Below are positions 1-10,545 of a DNA stretch of 64,000 nucleotides, piece after piece. The DNA is from an uncultured Tolumonas sp. (GTDB lineage: Bacteria; Pseudomonadota; Gammaproteobacteria; Enterobacterales; Aeromonadaceae), in contig NZ_OY781381.1 of assembly GCF_963676665.1 (NCBI RefSeq), forward strand, positions 62,001-126,000, read 5' to 3'. The notes beneath the pieces are model-generated. The model was not told the DNA's origin, made no database searches, and saw only the letters and a list, made by a program, of their open reading frames with translations. The translations under genes and the position numbers were made by a program. The number at the start of each line of letters is the position of its first letter. Position 1 is the stretch's first letter.

Positions 1-1387
1 GTGCCTGACGGCGTTCGTGCAGGTATTTGTATTCTTCCGAACCTTCTTCCAAGGTCAGGTATGGCAGATCGTCGATCTGTTCATCGGAAACTGGCACAAA
101 GAAACGATCACGCATATGACGAACTGAATCCAGTTCCATCTTTTTAACCTGATGCGCAATGTTTTTACCTTCCGCCGCGTCACCCATGCCGTAACCTTTA
201 ACGGTTTTCGCCAGGATCACGGTTGGTTTACCGTTTGCTTGTGACGCTTTCTGGAACGCAGCAAACAGCTTAACTGGATCATGACCGCCACGTTTCAGCG
301 CGAAGATCTGCTCATCAGTCCAATCAGCAACCAGTGCAGCAGTTTCCGGGTATTTACCAAAGAAGTATTTACGAACATACGCACCGTCTTTGGATTTGAA
401 TGTCTGGTAATCACCGTCCAGTGTTTCGTTCATCAGTTGGATCAGCTTGCCAGAAGTGTCTTTCTGCAACAGCTCATCCCACTTAGAACCCCACAGGGTT
501 TTGATCACGTTCCAGCCAGCACCACCGAAGATACCTTCCAGTTCATTGATAACTTTACCGTTACCGATAACTGGGCCATCCAGACGTTGCAGATTACAGT
601 TGATCACAAAGATCAGGTTATCCAACCCTTCACGCACTGCAACGGTGATAGCACCTTTAGATTCTGGCTCATCCATCTCACCGTCGCCCAGGAAAGCGTA
701 CACTTTCTGCTCAGAGCAATCTTTGATGCCACGGTTGGTCAGATATTTCAGGAAACGAGCCTGATAGATCGCACCGATTGGGCCTAAACCCATAGATACG
801 GTCGGGAACTGCCAGAATTCCGGCATCAGTTTCGGATGCGGGTAAGAAGGGATACCTTTGCCATCCACTTCCTGACGGAAGTTATCCAGCTGATCAGCAG
901 TCAGACGGCCTTCAACAAATGCACGGGCATATACGCCCGGAGAGATGTGACCCTGGAAGTAAACTAAATCGCCACCGTCTTTCTCGTTACGCGCACGGAA
1001 GAAATGGTTGAAGCACACATCGTAAATAGTGGCAGAAGAGGCAAAAGAGGACATATGTCCGCCCAGATCCAAGCCTTTCTTCGATGCACGCAATACGATC
1101 ATCACTGCGTTCCAGCGAATGATCGCACGGATACGTTGTTCCAGATCCAGTTTACCCGGATAAGCTGGCTGATCGCTGGTAGCGATGGTGTTGATGTAAT
1201 CAGTAAGTACTGAACCACCAGCAGAGGCTGCAGCAGTTAAACCTGCTTTGCTCGCGGCTGATGATAGCTGATCCAAAATGTATTGAGCACGTTCCGGACC
1301 TTCTTCCCGCAGCAGAGAGTTCAGAGCAGCAAGCCACTCTTGAGTTTCTACCGGGTCCACATCATGTTTAAGGAGTTCAGACGACAT
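1..1387 (-). CDS. aceE: Pyruvate dehydrogenase E1 component (C-terminus outside window)
   Basis: This is the N-terminal 462 residues of the homodimeric, thiamine-diphosphate-dependent E1 subunit, which decarboxylates pyruvate and acetylates the lipoyl groups of E2 (AceF). It reads from an ATG at 1385-1387 (MSSELLKHDVDPVETQEW) without a stop to the window edge. The ThDP-binding signature GDGEMDEPES followed by a conserved NCNLQRLDGPV stretch is present around residues 230-265, and GGHMSSFASSATIYDVCFNH precedes it. The sequence is very close to E. coli AceE throughout. The gene starts 44 bp downstream of the pdhR stop on the same strand, as in the pdhR-aceE-aceF-lpd operon, so it is expected to be repressed by PdhR and induced by pyruvate. 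aceF and lpd would lie to the left of the window. Confidence 0.97.
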   Translation of the reverse strand, partial: MSSELLKHDVDPVETQEWLAALNSLLREEGPERAQYILDQLSSAASKAGLTAAASAGGSVLTDYINTIATSDQPAYPGKLDLEQRIRAIIRWNAVMIVLRASKKGLDLGGHMSSFASSATIYDVCFNHFFRARNEKDGGDLVYFQGHISPGVYARAFVEGRLTADQLDNFRQEVDGKGIPSYPHPKLMPEFWQFPTVSMGLGPIGAIYQARFLKYLTNRGIKDCSEQKVYAFLGDGEMDEPESKGAITVAVREGLDNLIFVINCNLQRLDGPVIGNGKVINELEGIFGGAGWNVIKTLWGSKWDELLQKDTSGKLIQLMNETLDGDYQTFKSKDGAYVRKYFFGKYPETAALVADWTDEQIFALKRGGHDPVKLFAAFQKASQANGKPTVILAKTVKGYGMGDAAEGKNIAHQVKKMELDSVRHMRDRFFVPVSDEQIDDLPYLTLEEGSEEYKYLHERRQA

Positions 1388-1431
1388 GGCTGTTTCCTGT
1401 GTTTGTTGACGGCAATTAGTTGGTTGTAAGG

Positions 1432-2190
1432 CTATCCCTGATGGATCTGCCGCGAGGGGCGTTGTGCACGCTCATCTTCTCGCTGTATATCCAGCAGGGT
1501 ATCCTCGATAAAAGCCAGATGCTCATGGCAAGCATCTCTGGCCTGTTCTGGGTGGCCCGCCAAAATCGCCGCGATCAATTCTGATCGATGACGGCGGATC
1601 CGGTTAACCACCCCCGGACGCTGATTCAGTACTTCCAGATTTCCGAGAATGTTACGTTCCAGTAACTCCCGGATGGCGCGCATCAGGTGCAACAGCACTA
1701 CGTTGTGCGACGCTTCGGTCATGGCGAGATAAAAAGCGGAGACAGCTTTGGCTTCAGCGGCAACGTTACCGCCGGTCTGAGCGGCTTCAATATCGCTTTG
1801 TATCGCACGCATTTGAGCAAAATCGTTTTCGTCACCACGGAGCGCGGCGTAATAGGCGGCAACGCCTTCCAGTACATGGCGAAACTCAAGCAGATCAAAT
1901 TGGGAACCGGGATGATGGGCTAATAATTCGAAGAATGGGTCAGACAAGCCACGGTTCAGTTCACTTTTGACATACGTACCACCACCCTGCCGGCGATAGA
2001 GCAATCCTTTGGCTTCTAAGCGCTGGATTGCTTCACGTAAAGAAGGACGCGACACACCGAATTGCACCGCTAATTCGCGTTCCGGCAACAGTTTCTGCCC
2101 CGGTTGCAAGGTGCCATCGACAATCATCTGTTCCAGTTCGGCAACAATGCTGTCGGAGAGTTTCGGCGTGGCTGGTTTGTATTCAGTCAT
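1432..2190 (-). CDS. pdhR: Pyruvate dehydrogenase complex repressor, GntR/FadR family
   Basis: PdhR is a pyruvate-responsive transcriptional repressor of the pyruvate dehydrogenase operon. The 252-residue protein has an N-terminal winged helix (about residues 8-75, with LLPERELAVQFGVSRPSLRE typical of GntR proteins) and a C-terminal all-helical FCD effector domain (about residues 95-230). Length and sequence match E. coli PdhR. Its position directly upstream of aceE on the same strand supports the assignment over FadR or LldR. A TTGGT-ATT-ACCAA box, the known PdhR operator pattern, lies 15-28 bp upstream of the start codon, so autoregulation is expected. Confidence 0.95.
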   Translation of the reverse strand: MTEYKPATPKLSDSIVAELEQMIVDGTLQPGQKLLPERELAVQFGVSRPSLREAIQRLEAKGLLYRRQGGGTYVKSELNRGLSDPFFELLAHHPGSQFDLLEFRHVLEGVAAYYAALRGDENDFAQMRAIQSDIEAAQTGGNVAAEAKAVSAFYLAMTEASHNVVLLHLMRAIRELLERNILGNLEVLNQRPGVVNRIRRHRSELIAAILAGHPEQARDACHEHLAFIEDTLLDIQREDERAQRPSRQIHQG

Positions 2191-2205
2191 GTGAAATTTG
2201 TTAAC

Positions 2206-2218
2206 TTGGTATTACCAA
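2206..2218. promoter_or_regulatory. PdhR operator upstream of pdhR
   Basis: TTGGT-ATT-ACCAA is a perfect inverted repeat with a 3-bp spacer and matches the core of the published PdhR consensus AATTGGTnnnACCAATT. It lies 16 bp upstream of the pdhR ATG, where binding would block the pdhR-aceE promoter. Confidence 0.85.
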
Positions 2219-2554
2219 TGTGCTATTTGTTAAATAAATTAGCAAAAGCATTAACAATTGTCCACGTAAGATCTGATTAAAATCAAAAAATGCGGCAATA
2301 TTTCTGCCTCAAACAACGGAAAAATCACAAGGAGTTAACAAATGAGTCATTTATGGCGGAAAGAAGAGGAAATATGACGTAGTAAGCAGCGGTTATATAA
2401 ACAAAGTTGTAACTTTGAAAAACCACTCCAACATCACATAAATTAATTATAAAACAAACAGTTAATTATAATTCATTGCTAAAACTACGACAGTGTAACC
2501 CCGGATAACGTCATATTGGATGAATGGGTCATGCTTTTTGAGGTCTCGATCATA

Positions 2555-2567
2555 TTGGTATGACCAA
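2555..2567. promoter_or_regulatory. Second PdhR-like operator next to the glxK stop
   Basis: TTGGT-ATG-ACCAA has the same arms and spacing as the pdhR-proximal box. It is about 350 bp upstream of pdhR and 2 bp beyond the glxK stop codon. It could be a distal operator for the pdhR operon, or serve an unrecognised promoter in this intergenic region. Confidence 0.5.
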
Positions 2568-2569
2568 AC

Positions 2570-3712
2570 CTAGCGATTTAACGAGTGGCCTATCTGTAAG
2601 AGAGCGGCAATATTGCGCGCAGTTAATTCGATATTACTGGCTGCAAAATCAAAAGCTTCATGCAATGTACAAACTCGGTTTACCGCACTGAAGGCACTAT
2701 CTATACCGTGTTCATACACTATTGCAACATCCGAGCTTAAGCTACCGGCGATCGCGATGACCGGTTTACCATGGCGTTTTGCTAGCCGTGCCACCCCAAC
2801 AGGGACTTTGCCATTAATGGTCTGACTGTCTAACCGCCCTTCTCCGGTAATTACCAGATCTGCATCTGCAATAATCGATTCAAGACCTAACGCCGCCAAT
2901 ACAATATCAATACCGGAATGTAACTCGGCGTTCATAAATGCCAGTAACGCAGCGCCCATGCCACCGGCTGCTCCGGCACCCGGTACAAATTCCACATCAG
3001 TACCTAATTCTTGTGCCACGATACGGGCATAGTGCTTCATGTTTTCATCGAGCAAAGCCACCATAGCTGCATCAGCGCCTTTCTGTGGGCCAAAGACTTG
3101 CGCCGCGCCCATCGGCCCAGTCAGTGGGTTCGTAACATCGCAGGCAACTTTAAACTGGCAATCTTGCAACCGTGGATCAGCCGATGAGATATGAATTGTC
3201 GCCAAATCGGATAAACCCGCACCACCGCGGGGAATGTCGCGGCCATGCTGATCCAACAAGCGATAACCCAGCGCTTGCAACATACCCGCCCCGCCGTCAT
3301 TGGTCGCACTACCGCCAATACCAATAATAAATTGCTTCACCCCCAAGTCGAGCGCAGCCCGGATCATCTCGCCCGTACCATAGGTGGTTGTGATTAACGG
3401 ATTACGTTCGGCAACAGAAATACGTTCCAAACCACTGGCTGCAGCCATTTCAATGACTGCCGTGTGTTGATGTATCAGCCCCAGTTCTGCCATCACCGGC
3501 TTACCGGTCGGACCAGTTACGCTTACGCTAATTTTGTGGCCACCCGTTGCCGCCACCATCGCATCAACCGTCCCTTCCCCCCCATCTGCCACGGGCATTT
3601 TTACATACTCAGCATTAGGGTAAATTTCGCGAAATCCGGCTTCTATGGCATTAGCCACTTCCATAGCGCTCAGACTTTCTTTGTACGAATCAGGGGCAAT
3701 AACAATCTTCAT
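2570..3712 (-). CDS. glxK: Glycerate kinase (glycerate 2-kinase, GlxK/GarK family)
   Basis: This enzyme phosphorylates D-glycerate to 2-phosphoglycerate with ATP, feeding products of glyoxylate or aldarate breakdown into lower glycolysis. The 380-residue protein begins MKIVIAPDSYKESLSAMEVA and contains PVADGGEGT (about residues 40-48) and a GGSATNDGGAGM loop (about residues 131-142), hallmarks of the bacterial GlxK/GarK family, whose usual length is about 380. No glyoxylate or glucarate pathway genes flank it, so the choice between glxK and garK names is arbitrary. It lies between pdhR and ampD on the minus strand with gaps too large to imply an operon. Confidence 0.9.
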   Translation of the reverse strand: MKIVIAPDSYKESLSAMEVANAIEAGFREIYPNAEYVKMPVADGGEGTVDAMVAATGGHKISVSVTGPTGKPVMAELGLIHQHTAVIEMAAASGLERISVAERNPLITTTYGTGEMIRAALDLGVKQFIIGIGGSATNDGGAGMLQALGYRLLDQHGRDIPRGGAGLSDLATIHISSADPRLQDCQFKVACDVTNPLTGPMGAAQVFGPQKGADAAMVALLDENMKHYARIVAQELGTDVEFVPGAGAAGGMGAALLAFMNAELHSGIDIVLAALGLESIIADADLVITGEGRLDSQTINGKVPVGVARLAKRHGKPVIAIAGSLSSDVAIVYEHGIDSAFSAVNRVCTLHEAFDFAASNIELTARNIAALLQIGHSLNR

Positions 3713-3780
3713 GAATGACGGCTACAGAAATGGCAGATGAATAAGATCAGGTTTACATGAATAACGAAAACACTCTCGGA

Positions 3781-4341
3781 TTACTTCATTAAATTGCGAT
3801 ACAACGCCCAGTCAAATGCACTGCCAGGGTCAGTTTTTCTGCCCGGCGCGATATCTGAATGCCCGGTGATCCGCTCCGCTGTCACTGCCGGATAAGTTTG
3901 TTGGATCACACGTGTTACCGCGGCCAGTTGTTGATATTGCGCTTCGCTATAGCCGCTGTCATCAGTACCTTCCAGCTCGATGCCAATGGAAAAATCATTG
4001 CAGTTCTCACGACCAGCAAATTGCGAACGTCCGGCATGCCAGGCGCGATCGAGAAAACTCACGTACTGCACCACCTCCCCATCTCGGCGGATCAAACAAT
4101 GTGCCGACACTTCCAGATGCGCGATTTCGGCAAAATACGGGTGCGCCTGTGGACCTAATTTTCCGGTAAACAATTCATCAATATGCGGCCCGCCGAATTG
4201 CCCTGGCGGTAAACTGATGCCATGCACTACCAGCAATGAAACCGGCTCGCCTTGCGGGCGTTGATTAAAAAACGGTGATGGGCAATGTCGCGCTTCCGCA
4301 AGCCAGCCCTGATGATTAATCGACCAATTTTTATTCAACAC
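3781..4341 (-). CDS. ampD: 1,6-anhydro-N-acetylmuramyl-L-alanine amidase
   Basis: AmpD is a cytoplasmic zinc amidase that removes the peptide from 1,6-anhydro-MurNAc-peptides during cell-wall recycling. Loss of the enzyme raises AmpR-activating muropeptides in beta-lactamase-inducible species. The 186-residue protein has an amidase_2 fold with likely zinc ligands His40 (LLVVHG), His161 and Asp171 (GHSDIAPGRKTDPG). It has no signal peptide, which separates it from AmiD. The divergent neighbour is nadC, the same pairing as in E. coli, where ampD lies beside nadC. Confidence 0.95.
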   Translation of the reverse strand: MLNKNWSINHQGWLAEARHCPSPFFNQRPQGEPVSLLVVHGISLPPGQFGGPHIDELFTGKLGPQAHPYFAEIAHLEVSAHCLIRRDGEVVQYVSFLDRAWHAGRSQFAGRENCNDFSIGIELEGTDDSGYSEAQYQQLAAVTRVIQQTYPAVTAERITGHSDIAPGRKTDPGSAFDWALYRNLMK

Positions 4342-4364
4342 TCTGTTTACCTCTCTGTTTTTAG

Positions 4365-5286
<922 letters not shown>

Positions 5287-5288
<2 letters not shown>

Positions 5289-5326
5289 AAAAACAACACC
5301 GCCTTTTCATATTAAGGCGGTGTTTC
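5287..5326 (+). terminator. Intrinsic terminator after nadC
   Basis: A 10-bp perfect stem (ACACCGCCTT with AAGGCGGTGT, 5296-5305 and 5314-5323) with an 8-nt loop immediately follows the nadC stop. It is flanked by a run of A on the 5' side and a short T-rich stretch on the 3' side. Confidence 0.8.
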
Positions 5327-5432
5327 ATCTCTGTTTCATCGTTTCCGCATGACCATATTCACAATAACTAATTAATATCTATGCCATACTTTATCAGCCT
5401 TTAATCTGATAGATTGCAGTATGGAGAAACAA

Positions 5433-6581
5433 ATGGACAATAACGCAATAGAGTATATTCCATTTGAAGAAGCCATTATTTTTGACCTGCTGCAACGCTG
5501 GCACAATCAATACCCGGCAATGGGCGTTATGGCTTTGGTTCCAGAGGCAGAAAACCAGCAGATCCCGCTACTACAAAGCAGCTGTCAACAACTTGGAATT
5601 CCGTTAACCGGTGCGGTGTTTCCCGCCTTAGTGACTGATGATGGCTGGCGCAATAACGGCTGCTGGTTATTGCGTCTGAACCAACAGCCACCTAGCCATT
5701 TATTTGAAAATATCCCTGATCGAACTGATACAGCGCAAGATATTGCAACAAAACTAGAGCCATTTCTTGAACTTGCCGACGATGCGGATAAACCAACATT
5801 ATTTATGATGTTTGACAGCATGTTGCCTGATGTTGGTACCATCGTTGAAAACCTCTATCTCAATCTGGCTGACAGCGTACACTATGCTGGCGTTAACGCC
5901 GGCAGCGAAACCTTTCAACCCATGCCTTGCTTGTTTGATGCATCTAAAATTATTCCAAACGGGGTCTGGTGTATGTTATTGCCTGCCTGGGCTGGCATGC
6001 TTTTAGAGCACGGCTATCCCGCCCCCGATAAAGTGATCAGTGCCACCTCCGCGGAAGGTAACCGCATCATTAGTATCGACTGGCAACCGGCTTTTGACGT
6101 TTACAAACAGTTAGTTCTGGATGAATGTGGTGTCGAACTATCTACTGACAATTTTTATCAATATGCCAGTTATTTTCCCCTTGGGATCTTGCAGGCCAAT
6201 AATGAAGTGGTGGTTCGTATTCCTGTCGCGATACACAGTGATGGCAGCATCGTTTGTGTCGGTGATGTGCCGGCAAATACCTCATTGGTGTTATTACACG
6301 CCCCGCCACTTAATGAAAGCCAATGTGTGACGCAAATCTGTCATCGCTTACAAACCGATCTTCCTGAGATTTCAGGCTGGCCATTGCTGATGTTCTATTG
6401 TGCCGCCCGCCGCATTCATTTAGGCGGTGACACACTCAAGGAATTAACCAATCTGAAAAGTTGCACTGGTGCCACTCAATTGGTCGGCGCCTTATCACTG
6501 GGGGAAATTGGCAGTCGCCGCATTTGGGAATACCCGATGTTTCATAGTGCAGCATTACTTTGCGGTAGTTGGAAATACTGA
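5433..6581 (+). CDS. FIST-domain sensory protein (NosP-like candidate)
   Basis: The 382-residue protein has a FIST N domain (about residues 20-215) and a FIST C domain (about 225-370, ending [25 protein letters not shown]). It has no signal peptide or membrane segment, so it is cytoplasmic. FIST proteins are sensory; one branch, NosP, binds haem and nitric oxide and regulates a histidine kinase encoded next to it. That role is an inference here from the operon, not from a haem motif I can see. The ATG at 5433 is preferred over 5421 because GGAG lies 6 bp before it. The stop overlaps the start of the kinase gene (TGATG), so the two are translationally coupled. Confidence 0.85.
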   Translation: MDNNAIEYIPFEEAIIFDLLQRWHNQYPAMGVMALVPEAENQQIPLLQSSCQQLGIPLTGAVFPALVTDDGWRNNGCWLLRLNQQPPSHLFENIPDRTDTAQDIATKLEPFLELADDADKPTLFMMFDSMLPDVGTIVENLYLNLADSVHYAGVNAGSETFQPMPCLFDASKIIPNGVWCMLLPAWAGMLLEHGYPAPDKVISATSAEGNRIISIDWQPAFDVYKQLVLDECGVELSTDNFYQYASYFPLGILQANNEVVVRIPVAIHSDGSIVCVGDVPANTSLVLLHAPPLNESQCVTQICHRLQTDLPEISGWPLLMFYCAARRIHLGGDTLKELTNLKSCTGATQLVGALSLGEIGSRRIWEYPMFHSAALLCGSWKY

Positions 6582-9391
6582 TGAACCGTGAACACATACT
6601 CTCTATTATCAATGACTTGATTCTCACTATCGGTCGAGAGAATAAGCTGCAACCACTGCTAATCAAAGTATTGCAGCGGTTGATGTTTCATACCGGATAC
6701 CCGACGGGTCTGGTTTTATTAGATTTTGAGACCGAAGCCGGTAAAACTAAAGCACAACTGATTGCATCTATCGGTGATCGCGTCATACAACGGCAAAACC
6801 ACCAATTTATCACTGTACCGCCAGCTTTATTGAATTGTGATCAGATTAAAGTGCTGCCACATGATGTATTCGCTGAGTTATTACCTCAGACAAATCGAGG
6901 TTATCAATATGCTATGTGTTTGCCGCTGAATCATTACGGCATGATTTTGTTACTGACCCCTGAATTACCTCATAATGAACAAATGTTTCTTCATATCTTT
7001 CAACCCGTACTAGCACATCTGTGTCAATCGATAGAATTATGCCGACAAAGTGAACGTTATCAGCAATCTCTGCTTTCAGCGCGTAATGAAGCACAAGCCG
7101 AGCTGGTTGAAAGTCATGCACAAATTGAGAAAGAACGAACCTTTCTGCGTAATCTACAAGCCGCAATACCAGATTGTGTCTGGACAAAAGACTTAACCGG
7201 CGTATTTCTTTCCTGTAACAAAGCATTTGAACGTTTAGTTGGCGCTCCCGAAACTGAAATCATTGGCAAAACAGATTACGATTTTGTACCGCCGGAAAAG
7301 GCCGCATTTTTCCGACAGAAGGATATGGACGCGATACTTAGCAGAAAAACCTGTACGAATGAAGAATGGGTGCGATTTGCCAATGGTCAGTTAATTTTAC
7401 TCGAGACCAGTAAAACTCCTATGTTCGACAAACAAGGAAACTTGATTGGCGTCGTGGGTATTGGGCGTGACATAACTCAAAGCCGTAAAATGCAAAATGC
7501 GTTGTATGAGCGCCGGGAAATCTACAGTGCCATAGTCGAACAGGCCTCTGACTCTATTGGGCTGGTGGATGCCAATACCGGGCAGTTTCTGGAATTTAAC
7601 ACTGCAGCGCATCAGCTACTTGGTTACAGCCGGGAAGAATTTGCGCAAATGTGTGTTGCAGATATCGATGTTTCTTTCAGCATTGACGAATTACATGCGC
7701 TGTTTGAATCACTGTCCAACTCGAATGGCACTGATTTTGAAGCACGCCATAAAACGAAAAATGGTGAAATCATTGACGTCTTGGTCAGTGCACGACCCAT
7801 TACTGTTCACGGCAGACGCTGCCTCGCTACGATCTGGAGCAACATCACCCATCAGAAACAGACCGAAGAACAGCTGCGTAAGTTATCAATGGCCGTGGAA
7901 CAAAGCCCAGGCAGCATTGTGATCACCGATCTGAATGGCAACATTGAGTATGTCAACGAAGCGTTTGTGCGCATCACCGGCTGGCAACGTGATGAGGTTA
8001 TTGGCCAAAATCCACGAGTATTAAAATCAGATCTGACTCCGGCAGCAACCTATGATGCGATGTGGGCAACTCTCACCGAAGGCCATACTTGGAGTGGCGA
8101 GTTTATCAACCGGCGTAAAGATGGTTCAGTTTACAACGAACTCGCCCGTATCGCGCCGATCCGACAACCTGACGGCCAGATAACCCATTATCTGGCGACC
8201 AAAGAAGATATAACCGAACTCAAGCGTATACAAACTGAGTTAGAACTACACCGGGATAATCTCGAAGAACTGGTCGCCAAACGCGCGGCACAGATCACCG
8301 AACTCAATACACAGTTACAACAGCGCGCCGAAGAAGCAGAGGCAGCCACCCAGGCGAAAAGCCAATTTCTGGCGAATATGAGTCATGAAATCCGCACGCC
8401 CATGAATTCAATTATCGGTCTGTCTCATCTTGCATTAGGCACAGAACTGACAGCGCAACAGCGCGATTATCTGCAGAAAATTAAAGGTGCCAGCGAGCAC
8501 CTGTTAGCCATTATTAATGAGATCCTCGATCTTTCTAAAATTGAAGCCGGCAAACTGCATATAGAACAAACTTCGTTCGTATTAAGTCATTTAATACAGG
8601 AAGTGACTGACTTAGTCGACCAAAAAGCCAAAGCAAAAAACTTAATACTGCAGGTCGAAATTAGTGAACATATTCCGCAACAATTGATCGGTGATCCACT
8701 GCGGCTAAAACAGATCCTGCTGAACTATGCCAGCAACGCCATTAAGTTTACTGACTCAGGCCACATTACACTGAGCGTAACCATGCCGCACATAAATACA
8801 GAAGCAGTGCAGTTACGGTTCTCTGTGCAAGACACCGGTATTGGTTTGACTCTTGAACAGCAACAACGTCTGTTCCAAAGTTTTCAGCAAGCAGATGCTT
8901 CCACCACGCGCAAATATGGCGGCACCGGATTAGGTTTGGCTATCTCGCAGCGTTTAGCAGAATTAATGGGCGGTGAAGTCGGAGTCGAGAGCATTTATGG
9001 TCAGGGAAGTACATTCTGGTTTACTGTTTTGTTAACCCAGGCAACGCTCTCATCTACAACGGCTGACACGATATCATCGCCATCACTATCACGCGCCGCC
9101 GATGAAGCAGCAGCTTCTCAGCATGTAACCGAACAAACTGCTCCTATTAAAAACAATACTAATCAAGCTATTACCAACTCAATTGTTCTAGAAACAACGT
9201 TACAACAATTGCGGGTTTTATTAAGTGAGGATAATTTAGAAGCCGCCGCGCTCTTTCGTAATCAACGCGAATATTTAGAAACCATTTTTCCCGGACAATT
9301 AACGCTTCTGGCCAATGCAATCTCCGCATTTGAATTTGATGACGCCTTGTTTTTACTGGCCAAACTGCAAGCCAGTCGCATTGAGCAATAA
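6581..9391 (+). CDS. Multi-PAS sensor histidine kinase
   Basis: A 936-residue soluble kinase. Residues 1 to about 170 form a GAF-like or unassigned sensor region. Three PAS domains with PAC tails follow (about 190-305, 315-430 and 440-555), then a coiled coil (about 555-595), a HisKA domain with phospho-acceptor His602 in [15 protein letters not shown], and an HATPase domain (about 700-815) with its G-box [10 protein letters not shown] near 780. The C-terminal 120 residues form a low-complexity linker and a helical bundle-like segment without an obvious Hpt histidine. No receiver domain is fused. The start overlaps the FIST stop codon, and the next gene, 16 bp downstream, encodes a response regulator, which is its likely phosphorylation partner. 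Confidence 0.92.
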   Translation: MNREHILSIINDLILTIGRENKLQPLLIKVLQRLMFHTGYPTGLVLLDFETEAGKTKAQLIASIGDRVIQRQNHQFITVPPALLNCDQIKVLPHDVFAELLPQTNRGYQYAMCLPLNHYGMILLLTPELPHNEQMFLHIFQPVLAHLCQSIELCRQSERYQQSLLSARNEAQAELVESHAQIEKERTFLRNLQAAIPDCVWTKDLTGVFLSCNKAFERLVGAPETEIIGKTDYDFVPPEKAAFFRQKDMDAILSRKTCTNEEWVRFANGQLILLETSKTPMFDKQGNLIGVVGIGRDITQSRKMQNALYERREIYSAIVEQASDSIGLVDANTGQFLEFNTAAHQLLGYSREEFAQMCVADIDVSFSIDELHALFESLSNSNGTDFEARHKTKNGEIIDVLVSARPITVHGRRCLATIWSNITHQKQTEEQLRKLSMAVEQSPGSIVITDLNGNIEYVNEAFVRITGWQRDEVIGQNPRVLKSDLTPAATYDAMWATLTEGHTWSGEFINRRKDGSVYNELARIAPIRQPDGQITHYLATKEDITELKRIQTELELHRDNLEELVAKRAAQITELNTQLQQRAEEAEAATQAKSQFLANMSHEIRTPMNSIIGLSHLALGTELTAQQRDYLQKIKGASEHLLAIINEILDLSKIEAGKLHIEQTSFVLSHLIQEVTDLVDQKAKAKNLILQVEISEHIPQQLIGDPLRLKQILLNYASNAIKFTDSGHITLSVTMPHINTEAVQLRFSVQDTGIGLTLEQQQRLFQSFQQADASTTRKYGGTGLGLAISQRLAELMGGEVGVESIYGQGSTFWFTVLLTQATLSSTTADTISSPSLSRAADEAAASQHVTEQTAPIKNNTNQAITNSIVLETTLQQLRVLLSEDNLEAAALFRNQREYLETIFPGQLTLLANAISAFEFDDALFLLAKLQASRIEQ

Positions 9392-9407
9392 TCATAAGGA
9401 ACATGGG

Positions 9408-10523
9408 ATGCAACAAAATGGACACGATAAACGCACCCTGCTGGTAATTGATGATATTGCCGACAACCTGATGCTAATGAATGAAATATTACGAGACAGT
9501 TATAAAGTTAAAGGCGCTAACAGCGGAGAGCGCGGGTTACGGATCGCCTTTTCTGATACTCCGCCCGATTTGATCTTACTCGATGTCATGATGCCGGATA
9601 TGGATGGTTTTGAGGTATGTCGCCGCCTCAAAGCCATGCCGCAGACAGAACATATTCCCATTATTTTTGTGACCGCTAAATCTGACACCGTTGACGAAGA
9701 ACAAGGTCTCGCATTGGGTGCTGTTGACTACATCGTCAAACCAATCAGCCCACCGATTGTCAAAGCCAGAGTCAAAACACATCTCGCGTTAAAAGATGCG
9801 GCAGATTTTTTACGTAGTAAAAATGATTACCTGAAACAAGAAGTCGAACGCCGTACCGCAGAGATCATTCGTCAGTCACAAGAATTACATGCCATGCAAG
9901 ATGTCACTATCATGGCGATGGCATCGTTAGCGGAAACACGTGATAACGAAACTGGCGGTCATATTCGCCGTACACAAACCTATGTTAAAGCACTCGCTGA
10001 ACGGCTGCAGTCTCATGCACATTTTGCGACTTTGCTGACCGAAGAAAACATTGATCTGCTGTATAAATCAGCACCATTGCACGATATCGGTAAAGTCGGC
10101 ATTCCTGACAGTATTTTATTAAAACCTGGCTCACTGACCGCTGAAGAATTTGAGCTCATGAAACAACATACCACCTTGGGTTTAGACGCCATTGTGCAGG
10201 CGGAAAATCAATGCGGCATGCGGGTCGATTTTCTGCAATTTGCTAAGCAGATTGCTCATTCGCATCATGAACGCTGGGATGGTACAGGTTATCCACAAGG
10301 GCTGGCGGGCGATGCAATCCCCCTTCCTGCACGCCTCATGGCAATTGCCGATGTATATGATGCTCTGATCAATAAACGTGTGTATAAGCCTCCGTTCTCA
10401 CATGAGGAAGCGGTCGCTATTATTGCTGCTGGACGGGGAACGCAGTTTGATCCGGAAGTGCTCGACGCATTTATCGATATTGAAGGGGTATTCAGAACTA
10501 TCGCAGCCCGCTTTCCGGCGTGA
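9408..10523 (+). CDS. Response regulator with HD-GYP c-di-GMP phosphodiesterase output (RpfG-like)
   Basis: The 371-residue protein has a receiver domain (about residues 9-125) with phospho-acceptor Asp59 in LILLDVMMPDMDG, the acidic pair at LVIDD and the conserved Lys in YIVKP. An HD-GYP domain follows (about 175-365) with His225-Asp226 in PLHDIGKVGIP and the signature HHERWDGTGYPQGL. Such proteins hydrolyse c-di-GMP. The ATG at 9408 has AAGGA upstream; an in-frame upstream ATG lies inside the kinase gene and is ignored. It is the third gene of the FIST-kinase-regulator operon, so a signal sensed upstream is likely read out as a fall in c-di-GMP. Confidence 0.93.
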   Translation: MQQNGHDKRTLLVIDDIADNLMLMNEILRDSYKVKGANSGERGLRIAFSDTPPDLILLDVMMPDMDGFEVCRRLKAMPQTEHIPIIFVTAKSDTVDEEQGLALGAVDYIVKPISPPIVKARVKTHLALKDAADFLRSKNDYLKQEVERRTAEIIRQSQELHAMQDVTIMAMASLAETRDNETGGHIRRTQTYVKALAERLQSHAHFATLLTEENIDLLYKSAPLHDIGKVGIPDSILLKPGSLTAEEFELMKQHTTLGLDAIVQAENQCGMRVDFLQFAKQIAHSHHERWDGTGYPQGLAGDAIPLPARLMAIADVYDALINKRVYKPPFSHEEAVAIIAAGRGTQFDPEVLDAFIDIEGVFRTIAARFPA

Positions 10524-10545
10524 AAGCAGGCTGCAGAGCCATTTA

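Larger units (their letters stand above)
2191..2569. other. Intergenic region between glxK and pdhR
   Basis: No confident gene is present. The region holds the pdhR leader with a PdhR operator near 2206-2218, a second operator-like box near 2555-2567, and AT-rich DNA between them. On the plus strand an 11-codon reading frame at 2342-2377 (MSHLWRKEEEI) has a good AAGGAG ribosome site 7 bp upstream, but no gene follows on that strand, so I do not call it. Confidence 0.6.

Noticed and set aside
281..1213. Plus-strand reading frames opposite aceE
   Set aside because: They are shadows of the aceE coding strand, which reads continuously with conserved motifs to the window edge.
2342..2377. 11-codon plus-strand frame with AAGGAG upstream
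   Set aside because: It is too short and has no downstream plus-strand gene; not called as a gene, only mentioned as a lead.
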